From: Closterium sp. Naga37s-1
Taxonomy: Eukaryota; Streptophyta; Zygnematophyceae; Desmidiales; Closteriaceae
NCBI GenBank assembly: GCA_947471745.1
Contig: CANJKZ010000934.1
Location: forward strand, 124,001-188,000
DNA length: 64,000 nucleotides
Direction of reading: 5' to 3'
Shown: positions 56,718 to 64,000 of the stretch, one piece after another
Layout: each line of letters begins with the position of its first letter
Position numbering within the stretch: position 1 is the first letter of the stretch
The notes under the pieces: model-generated
Database searches by the model: none
Told to the model about the DNA's origin: nothing
Seen by the model: only the letters and a program-made list of their open reading frames with translations
Translations under genes and position numbers: made by a program

Positions 56718-57801
56718 GGATGACGCTTAGCAAGCAACTAAAATTGTCGGAGAGACAACTTTAACGCACTAGATGCGGTAAACAGCGCAGGGGACGTCTC
56801 AGCCGAGATCGAAGAATCCAGCAGGCGTGAGAGCGGTCAGCAACTGACAAAACTCCACAAAAACTGAGATGCTAACGGGGTCAACGTTTGCGACTTTAAT
56901 ATTTGCAGATGCTATTCTTATCTCTGAGCTTACGTGGAAAAAAGCTGCTTCGCGATTCGGAAGGACAGTATCCATCAGGCGCTTCGCGACCTGGTTCGGA
57001 AACTACAGCTCAGACGCCATCGTCGACGACGAGCCTCGGAAAGGCTGTAGTAGCGCAACACGCGGGCATTTCTCCACGTCCGATCTCCCTGGAAACTCGC
57101 CATAACGATTCCATGGCTGGCATGGGAAAATACAGCTGCCAGGGTGTTCTGTGAATTTCGATGCATGGCAATCCCAATGCCAGCGGAGAAATTCCCTCTT
57201 TTTCGGATTCAGAAGCAGCTGGAGAGAAGGGGTATCAAAGGGTACTTCACCCCTGGATATTTTGTTTTACGGGAATTTCTAGCGTGACCAGCCGGGCTTT
57301 CAAACATTTGGCATCCCTTCCACAACATTTCACGTTGTGTACACCATTTCAATTTCCAGGAAATAAGTATTTCTGCTGCCTCCTCTCAAGCCATCAGCCT
57401 CCCCTTTCAATGGTGCTGTTCGCCAGCACCATTATATCCAAAAACCACGGGATAACGACGGGATCAGGAAGGTGGGTCTCGCCTTCCTGATCCCGTCAGT
57501 TAGAGTTCGTTAACCTCCGCCAGCTTGGTCAGCCCGTGAAAAAAGTGCCGAGCCTCACCTACCGTCCAAACCAACAAACAAAGTGGGCGTCTGGCGAACG
57601 CCCACTTTTCTCCACCAAATCTAACAGTTCGACGGCATCTGGAAGCGGGGACGAAACTTCGTTCCCAGGCAAAATGCCATCCCCTAGCCATGCCATCGTC
57701 ATGCCGCGTTTTTCAAAGCACAGCGGTGGCACAGCCGACGCATTGCTGTTCAGAGGGTAACCCTTGAACAAGCCTGCAGTTTAACAAAGGGGGGTTCGTA
57801 T
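56718..57801. other. Intergenic region with a strong hairpin
   Basis: About 1.1 kb upstream of the secreted-protein gene. No coding domain recognised. Contains the 16-bp inverted repeat at 57457-57497. The right edge is the target site CGTAT of a TRIM. Confidence 0.5.
57457..57497. repeat. Perfect 16-bp inverted repeat with 9-base loop
   Basis: GACGGGATCAGGAAGG (57457-57472) and its exact complement (57482-57497) with loop TGGGTCTCG. It could form a stable cruciform or RNA hairpin. No promoter-like A or B box is beside it. Function unknown. Confidence 0.85.
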
Positions 57802-58138
57802 TGTCAGAGGTCCACTGGTGATCCCCGATTGATCCTAGGGAAGGGTTACAGGCTCGTTGTCCTGGGGGGTTATGGGCGCACTGACCCGCTACTTAACAAG
57901 CCCTTTTATCCCAATGGTCTAGTGGTTGGGATTCTGACATGGTATCAGAGCGGTCTCGGGTTCGAATCCCAGTGTGTGCACTTCGGGCATCCCAGTGCGG
58001 GGGGGTGTCAGAGGTCCACTGGTGATCCCCGATTGATCATAGGGAAGGGTTACAGGCTCGTTGTCCTGAGGGGTTATGACTGACCCGCTACTTAACAAGC
58101 CCTTTTATCCCAATGGTCTAGTGGTTGGGATTCTGACA
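57802..58138 (+). mobile_element. Complete TRIM element with perfect TSD, 337 bp
   Basis: The reference copy of the family. LTR 57802-57939 (138 bp), internal 57940-58005 (66 bp), LTR 58006-58138 (133 bp). Perfect 5-bp target duplication CGTAT (57797-57801 and 58139-58143). The internal part opens with TGGTATCAGAGC, matching the 3' end of plant initiator Met-tRNA, contains GGTTCGAATCC, and ends in seven Gs before the right LTR. There is no coding capacity. The end of the LTR contains TGGTCTAGTGG, so the element carries sequences matching tRNA-gene A and B boxes. Confidence 0.95.
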
Positions 58139-59073
58139 CGTATACCCCCCATTTTTAACTCTACTAGTAGCTATAAGGGGGTCGCAAGGTAGCCTGGAGT
58201 CCATTCGGCAAACCCTAATGGAGTTCGAGGAGTGTGAGTTGTGTCTGGGCATGAGCACGTGGTGGCGGGGGTTGTGTTTGAGCGGGGTGTGTTTTATTTG
58301 CGTTTTTTACCCACGTTGAGCAATTTTTGGTCAGCGGGCAGCACAAGGGTCAGGGATGAGCAAATTTCGCGCCATTGGGGGGAAGGTGGGGATGGACCTT
58401 CCCGATGCGGTTGAGAAATTTCGCCTTTCGGGCGCGCGTAGTTTCTCGGGCGGCATTTCGCCCAAACCTCGGAGGAGGGTTCCGCCCCCGTTTCCATAAG
58501 CGGTCGCGATGCTGATGCCATCGTTTCCTGTTGAAGAAACGATTTGCTGGCGAACAGCACCAATGGTGTTGTTCTGCAGGCATCTGACGATTGGGGGAGG
58601 AGGGAGGGCGAAGGGAAATGAGGAGAGTTCCGAGGTGGGTTCCGAGGTCGATTTCCCCCCCCCGGGGCAAACATGCGAGATGGGAAATTTCGCATCGTGG
58701 GGTGGAAGTTTACCAAGGGAAATGACGAAGTGCGCACTGAATTTCGCGCGCCCATCAGAGGGGTAAATCGAGACCAGTGTTTGCTGTACCAGGGTACTTC
58801 GTTGCGCTAGGGTAGTTTATACAAAAAAACGAGTAGAGTAGCGAATGGAGTTGTGAGAGGGTGGCTAGAGTTTTCAATTTGGTGGCGACAAGGTGGTTGG
58901 GGTGTGTTTTTGTTTTTTTTCGATTTGGGAGGTGCCACCTTGGTTGGGTTAGACCGTATTGTGGAATAATTTTTTATTGGGTGGGAGGCTGGTGTTCCCA
59001 CGCCCAACTACTCCCTCCCGTCACCGTCGCACTTACCCGTGAAGGGTGGGTGGCCGATGGCGGGGCGGAGGCA
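58139..59073. other. No gene recognised
   Basis: About 930 bp; GC-rich middle with overlapping short open stretches on both strands and no known domain. Confidence 0.45.
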
Positions 59074-59183
59074 TTTTTTTTTTAAGGTAATTGTTACGTA
59101 CACCGATAGAGCAAGCATACATAAACAATAACAGTCGTAACTGCGCCTGAGGGGCGGCCACGTGGCTGCCCCAGGTGTGGCAT

Positions 59184-61907
59184 CTAAGGAGGTTGGCAAA
59201 TCATCCTCGGTGCGAGCCAGATGTTCGTGAAAGCTTTCGTCCACGTCCACGACTTGTTGTTCTTATCCCTGATCCGAAACAGTAGTTTGTTCTCACTCTC
59301 CAATGCACGGCGGAATTTCCCCTCATGTTGTGTACCCCGGCGCTTCTTCCACTCAACGTCCCTCGATCTCGTGTAGATACGTGCATGCATGCGGAAAGCA
59401 GCTTCAATGCGGCGGAGAACCCGCCTCGTCCGGAATTTTTTTCCCCTGAAGACAGCATCACACCGCTCCGCCCACAGTTGATGAAGTGTAATGGATGAAA
59501 GTGTGGCTTCCGGAAATGCCGTGCTGGTCCCCGCCTTCCGGAACAACAGGTCGCCCAATGATGACACCGCACGCGAGCTGTTCAACATGCGGAGGGACTT
59601 CAGCAGTGCAGACGTCACCACCTGAATCTTGGGGCAACTGTAGAGGCAGTGCTCAAGTGTTTCTTCACCCCCACAGTACGGGCAGACCGGTTTACTGCTA
59701 AAAAACGCCACTCGTTCTCCCACTTGCATGTTCAGATTGTGGATTCGCAGCAGAACATCCCGCGGTTTACTCGGTGTAACCAAAGAGTCTCTGATGGCAA
59801 TGGTCCTTTTCCAGTTGATATGCCCATTCCACCTGCCCTTCCACAGTTGCTGCTTCGCTGATGGCTTCTGCCCCTCCCTCCAGAGCAGCTTCAACCGCTT
59901 CAGGGGCGCGATCCCCCCGTTCTCAAAGATGGGGAAATCGGTGAGCTTGCGCCATGCGGAGCTGAATACCCGCCCGCCCCTCGCTGAGTTGGATGACAGG
60001 GGGAGGGCACTGAGCAACAACTCCTTCCACTCCTGAGGCGCAGCTTCAAACGCTTTCCTCGCCAGTTTAGCGGCTCCCTTCCCACCAAGTTCTCTTTCCA
60101 GAGTGGCTGTATCCTTTAGCTCAGGAGCTTCGTTGCCACCAAGCTTGATCAGGTCGCCGAGGCGTTTCTCCCACAGCGGCTTTGCATCTTGCTGACCCCC
60201 CACCGGTGTAGTTCCATTGATTAGGAGGCGTTTATTGAATACAATCCGCTCCCCTTCCATAGCTTCTCTGGTATTCGCCTCGGGAAGAACCCCTAGCGAT
60301 GTTTTCATGAAGTTCTTACACGCCACTTTCCAGCGAGCACTTTTCCCCTCCCAGTGCTTAAGCAGCTTCTCGTGAGCAAAGAAAGTCTCGATGCCCATGG
60401 GAAGATCCGCAGCTCGCAACATGAGGTGTTTCTTCAGCCGATTGGTCTCCAGCGCCAGCAGCCCCACCCTCCTTGTCGTGAGACAAGCCAAGATCATCTC
60501 CGAGTCTTGTACTCCCACTCCCCCCAGTTTCCTCGGAGCGTACAACAGCTCCCTGCTCCAGAGTCGGAAAACCTTGTCTGCCGTTGCTTTGTTACCTGAA
60601 ACAAAGTTCTCAAACGTCTTGGAGATGGACCCCCACTGTTTCGCCGGCGGCGGGTAGACCTGCGCCTCGAAAGCTGCCTTCGGCATCGTGTAACTGTTAA
60701 CAACCGCCGTTCGCGCCGTTGTCGGCAGAAACTTATGCTCCCATTTTTTAACTTTCCCCAAGATGTCTGAAGTTTTCTCCCATGTTGGCAGGCAGCTTCC
60801 GGAAGGAGTGACCCACACACCCAGCAGCTTTTCGGCTTCATCCTTCTTTGCCCATCTGAAGCTATGCGTTCGGCCAGTCGTCTTGCCGAGGTTGTTTCCC
60901 AGTGGTAAGACAACCGATTTGTCACGATTTGTCGCCAGCCCAGAGGTCAGTTCGAACTTCGCCAGTACCTGCTCTGCTCTAATGAGCTGTTGCTTCCCTT
61001 CCAGGACCAGAGTGGTGTCATCCGCATATCCAATGTATGCCAATCTCTCACTCGATTTGCTGATGCCCATCTTCCTCTTCAGGACCGTTTGCGCCAACGG
61101 TTCGACCGCACACAAGAACAGGTAAGGCGCGAGGGGGCAGCCTTGTCGAACGCCAGAAACCACCTCCACTCCTTCCCCCATCCAGCCATTCACTAAAAAC
61201 CTCGTTTGCGTTCCTTCATGCAGGCCCTCCACCCATCTCACGAGCCGATCCGGGAAGCCCATCGCTCGCATCATTCGGAAAAGATAGCCGCGTGAGACCG
61301 AGTCGAAGGCTTTCTTGAAATCCACAAGTAGGAGGAACCAATCCTCATTGTCATTTCGCACGGTGTCGATGATATCAGCGACCAGCCCCACTGCGTCTGA
61401 CAACCGCCTCCCCGGTAGGAATCCATATTGCTCCTGCGATATCACCCTCCCCAGGTATTTTTTCATTTTGTCTGCCATGACCCGCGCCAGCACTTTGTAC
61501 GTGAAATTGAGCAGTGTGATCGGACGGTAGTTATTGAGCTGATCTTTGTCGCCATTTTTGTGCAGCATGATCGTCACTGCTTCCTTCACTTCCATCGAGA
61601 GCACTGCAGTCCTTGCGAAGTCTCTGGCAAGAGCCATAAATCCCTTTCCCAGCAGGTCCCAATGAGCTTCGAATAGCTCCCTGGGTAGGCCGTCTTTGCT
61701 TGGAGACTTATGTGCCGCCATCACACTGAAAGCTTTCTTCACCTCCTCTTCTGTCCAATCCGCTGACAGCTCTTCTGCTTCCCATGACCGTAGTGTCTTT
61801 TCTTTTTCATGCCGCCATTTCTCTTCAAGTTGACAACGGTCTCTCCCAAAGATATCAGCGAAGAATGCAGACGCTGCCCGAAGGATCCCCTGAGAGTCCG
61901 ATACCAC
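59184..61907 (-). CDS. LINE reverse transcriptase with zf-RVT domain
   Basis: Reading frame of 907 codons. RT motifs by residue: NNYRPITLLN about 125-134, GFLPGRR about 162-168, LVDFKKAFDS 194-203, SGVRQGCPLAP 251-261, YADDTTLV 294-301. All three catalytic aspartates are present. A C-terminal zinc-finger of the zf-RVT type is visible (CPYCGGEETLEHCLYSCP). It would copy LINE RNA at a nicked target. No ATG begins the frame here; it is the continuation of the endonuclease frame after one in-frame TAG at 61920-61922. The intact RT suggests a recent copy. Confidence 0.9.
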   Translation of the reverse strand: MVSDSQGILRAASAFFADIFGRDRCQLEEKWRHEKEKTLRSWEAEELSADWTEEEVKKAFSVMAAHKSPSKDGLPRELFEAHWDLLGKGFMALARDFARTAVLSMEVKEAVTIMLHKNGDKDQLNNYRPITLLNFTYKVLARVMADKMKKYLGRVISQEQYGFLPGRRLSDAVGLVADIIDTVRNDNEDWFLLLVDFKKAFDSVSRGYLFRMMRAMGFPDRLVRWVEGLHEGTQTRFLVNGWMGEGVEVVSGVRQGCPLAPYLFLCAVEPLAQTVLKRKMGISKSSERLAYIGYADDTTLVLEGKQQLIRAEQVLAKFELTSGLATNRDKSVVLPLGNNLGKTTGRTHSFRWAKKDEAEKLLGVWVTPSGSCLPTWEKTSDILGKVKKWEHKFLPTTARTAVVNSYTMPKAAFEAQVYPPPAKQWGSISKTFENFVSGNKATADKVFRLWSRELLYAPRKLGGVGVQDSEMILACLTTRRVGLLALETNRLKKHLMLRAADLPMGIETFFAHEKLLKHWEGKSARWKVACKNFMKTSLGVLPEANTREAMEGERIVFNKRLLINGTTPVGGQQDAKPLWEKRLGDLIKLGGNEAPELKDTATLERELGGKGAAKLARKAFEAAPQEWKELLLSALPLSSNSARGGRVFSSAWRKLTDFPIFENGGIAPLKRLKLLWREGQKPSAKQQLWKGRWNGHINWKRTIAIRDSLVTPSKPRDVLLRIHNLNMQVGERVAFFSSKPVCPYCGGEETLEHCLYSCPKIQVVTSALLKSLRMLNSSRAVSSLGDLLFRKAGTSTAFPEATLSSITLHQLWAERCDAVFRGKKFRTRRVLRRIEAAFRMHARIYTRSRDVEWKKRRGTQHEGKFRRALESENKLLFRIRDKNNKSWTWTKAFTNIWLAPRMICQPP

Positions 61908-61922
61908 CCCGCTCGTCGTCTA

Positions 61923-62561
61923 GAGTTCCGCGATTTGGGTACAAGCCTTCCTTGCCTGCACCATCGCCGTCAGATGCTGCGACGCCACCTCTCCTCTGAG
62001 TTCCGTCCGCATTCCCGCCATCAGGTGAAGCTTATCCTTCCGTGATGCCTGATATTCCCGTAGTTGCGCCTCTTTCACGGCTAACCGCTCACTCGTTTGC
62101 TTGCACGTTGGATCCCGCATCATCGCATGCCGGAGATTGGCGACATCGTCCACCAGATGAGTCGCCGTCGCCTTAACACATTTACCCTCCTCCTTCGCAA
62201 AAGCACGGAGACCGGCAGCCAACCTTGTGAGCAGCAGCTCAAAGCTGCTCCCATCCGTGACAGCGCATCTCTCCACTGTTGCTTCAACAATCTTCCGGAC
62301 ACCGCGTTTGTGCACCAGTGAGGCGTGAAGCCTCCAGAGCCCAGGGCCGATACTAAGCTTGGCGTCTATACGAAGGGCTATGTGGATCACGGAGCTGTGG
62401 CCTGAAATATAGTCTGCCGGCATAACGTGTGAGGCTTGGATCAAATGTGGTAGCAGCGAGTGGGAGATGAGAGCCCAGTCTATGCGCGTACTAACTTGCT
62501 GGGCCTGCGAGAAAAACGTAAACTCTCGTTTTCTTGGGTATAGCGTTCTAAAGGCGTCTGA
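61923..62561 (-). pseudogene. LINE endonuclease end and spacer
   Basis: In frame with the RT, upstream of the TAG. The C-terminal part of an APE-like endonuclease is seen: AFRTLYPRKREFTFFS, then RIDWALIS (the RID.... motif) and SGHSSV where the family has SDH.P. The spacer is rich in charged residues. The N-terminal catalytic part is absent because the next element begins here. Confidence 0.8.
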
Positions 62562-62696
62562 TGTCAAGAATGAAAGAACGAGAATGAATGAACTAGCAAA
62601 GAGTTGGGTAGAAGTACTAACCCTAATTGGGTTGTACCCCTTATGGGCTACCCCACTACAGCCTAAATAATGTAAGTTATATACATATATTTGACA
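62562..62696 (-). repeat. 3' LTR of element I
   Basis: 135 bp; shares GGGCTACCCCACTACAGCCT with the LTR of G but differs elsewhere, so a sister subfamily. Confidence 0.85.
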
Positions 62697-62923
62697 CACC
62701 CCCATAGGCAAAGTGGGGGAGAACAAGTGGTCACAAGACCAGTCAAGAAAAGCAAAGCAAACTCAGGCTGGATCACAAAGCCACCACACATTCCGAGCAC
62801 AAGCAAAGGGCCACAAGGCCAGTTCACATGCAGAGTTATACATAAGAGAACAAACAATACAGTGATCATACCCTAGCAAGTGCAAGCATGCAGGTATATA
62901 TAAAGATCACAGTACAAGCAGAG

Positions 62924-63250
62924 TCAAGCAGTAAGCAAGTGAGGCAAAGTAGGCACAAGGCCTAACACAGTAGAGAAGCGCTGATGATCACCAGGCGGAA
63001 GTGCCTTGGTGAATATATCAGCAGTGTTGGCCCTAGTGGCCACGTACGCAAGACGAAGCTGGCCACGCTGCTGCAACTCTTGAGCAAGGAAGTATCGCAG
63101 AGAAATGTGCTTCATTCTGTGCTCCAGTCTGTGCTCCTCAAACAAGGCAATCATGTCCTTGTTGTCTATGTACAGAAGTAGAGGCGAACGAGGCTGCTCT
63201 CCCAAGTCAGTCAGCAGGTAGGTGAGCCAGCGTAGCTCCTGTGCAGCCAT
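62924..63250 (-). pseudogene. RNase H region of element I
   Basis: MAAQELRWLTYLLTDLGEQP, DNKDMIAL and RANTADIFTKALPPGDHQRF segments of copia RNase H. Fossil. Confidence 0.85.
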
Positions 63251-63403
63251 GGCCCCGGCGTAGATCGCAGCCTCACAACTGGAGCTGAGAACTGAAGACG
63301 AGCAGGTAGACCGCCAGGAAACAGAGCCGGAACCGAGGCTGAAGGTGTAACCCTGTGAGGAGGGAGTGGGTGACCCTCCTCTGTCTACCAGCCTGTCTTC
63401 AAC

Positions 63404-64000
63404 TCAGTCACACATGGTAGACAGAGGAGATGAGAACGGGAAGCCGAAGCTCTGAAGGACCTGGTGCACCATGTGTGACTGAGTCAGTGTGATGGTGCAC
63501 TGTGCTCTGTCCCGGGTGATCTGCAAGCCAAGATAGCTGCGCAGTTCACCCATGTCAGTGCAGGTGTGCCTCTTCTGCAGCTCCAACTTCACAAGGGTCA
63601 GTGCCTCAGTGTCAGCAGTGGCAAAGACGAGGTCGTCAACGTACACGAGGACGTAGAACGGCGGCAGCGAGGTGTCGGTGTGTAGAAACAGTGACGGGTC
63701 AGCAGTAGAAGGAGCGAACCCAAGAGCCGCAAGTGTAGTCCTCAGTGTGTCGTGCCACTCACGAGGCGCCTGGCGAAGACCGTAGACTGGCCGCCGGAGG
63801 CTCCACTGGGTACCTGCAGGAAACGACCCAGTGAAGCCAGGTGGGCGGCGCAGCCAGATCTCCTCGTGCAGGATGCCTTGCAGGAAAACTGTGCCGAAGG
63901 CGAGAGAGTGCAACTCGTAGTCACGTTGAGCAGTGGCATGCAGCAACATTCGAAGAGTAGTCATCTTCGGGGTGGGGGAGAAGGTCCGGAAGTAGTCAAC
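63404..64000 (-). pseudogene. RT region of element I
   Basis: Copia RT with GFTGSFPAGTQWSLRRPVYG and the YVDDLVFATAD catalytic motif; continues beyond the window. Fossil. Confidence 0.85.

Larger units (their letters stand above)
59074..62561 (-). mobile_element. LINE (non-LTR retrotransposon), incomplete 5' end
   Basis: Minus-strand LINE. In order: end of the APE-type endonuclease (right edge to about 62400), spacer, reverse transcriptase, zinc-finger C-terminal region, short 3' untranslated part and a poly(A) tail seen as a T run at 59074-59084. There is no RNase H domain. The endonuclease start is missing because the LTR of copia element I begins at 62562; the rest may lie beyond that element. 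Confidence 0.88.
62562..64000 (-). mobile_element. Ty1/copia element I, left part only
   Basis: The LTR at 62562-62696 (135 bp, TGTCAAGAAT...TTTGACA on the plus strand) is the 3' LTR of a minus-strand element related to A, G and E. Next come the common 3' untranslated part, RNase H (62924-63250) and RT (63404-64000). The element runs off the window, so its 5' end and target duplication cannot be checked; the bases before it are TCTGA. Broken, with at least one rearranged stretch between RNase H and RT. Confidence 0.87.

Noticed and set aside
57870-57990. Possible tRNA gene because of A and B boxes
   Set aside because: No acceptor stem pairs across the boxes, and the sequence spans an LTR-internal junction of a TRIM; the boxes are noted as a promoter idea only.
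58294-58755. Minus-strand frame of about 150 codons
   Set aside because: No recognisable domain or signal; a second overlapping frame of similar quality exists, so chance is likely.

Overview
The window looks like a nuclear segment of a streptophyte (green plant lineage) genome, most likely a charophyte alga of the Closterium type. The evidence is GT-AG introns, two DCD-domain genes (a plant-specific family), GC-rich coding sequence, and many Ty1/copia elements primed by initiator Met-tRNA. The lineage is inference; nothing here fixes the species.

Layout. 1-6150: remains of a copia pol region with a non-autonomous LTR element (D) inside it, then a detached gag fragment. 6968-7750: DCD gene 1. 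8232-43112: a deep nest of mobile elements, whose insertion order can be read from 5-bp target duplications. A tandem array of a very small LTR element (a TRIM, LTR about 138 bp) holds an 8-bp-TSD hAT-like MITE and a 1.7-kb non-autonomous element (C). It is followed by a Tnt1-like copia element (B), which is broken up by copia A (itself holding copia H and a TRIM), copia G (opposite strand) and non-autonomous element F. The right edge of the nest is an extra partial copy of B and a duplicate of the left flank, each ending in the same variant TRIM. 44744-45537: DCD gene 2.

46060-51781 (minus): a protein kinase gene of 997 codons in six exons whose splice phases all agree. Every internal or terminal exon after the first is preceded by two or three tandem partial copies of its own acceptor and 5' end. 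This is the most unusual feature of the window. 53697-54854 (plus): a PQ-loop membrane protein. 55154-56717 (minus): a five-exon secreted protein I do not recognise. 57802-58138: a complete 337-bp TRIM with perfect TSD. 59074-62561 (minus): a LINE with endonuclease, reverse transcriptase and zinc-finger regions, split by the LTR of a further copia element that runs off the right edge.

The element families seem to interact. Six LTR elements with different LTRs, three autonomous-type (A, G, H) and three without coding capacity (C, D, F), share a Met-tRNA-type primer site and a GGGCCCACCA motif a short way downstream in the leader. This suggests the small elements use the packaging or reverse transcription machinery of the large ones. 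All such virus-like elements are treated here as fossils.
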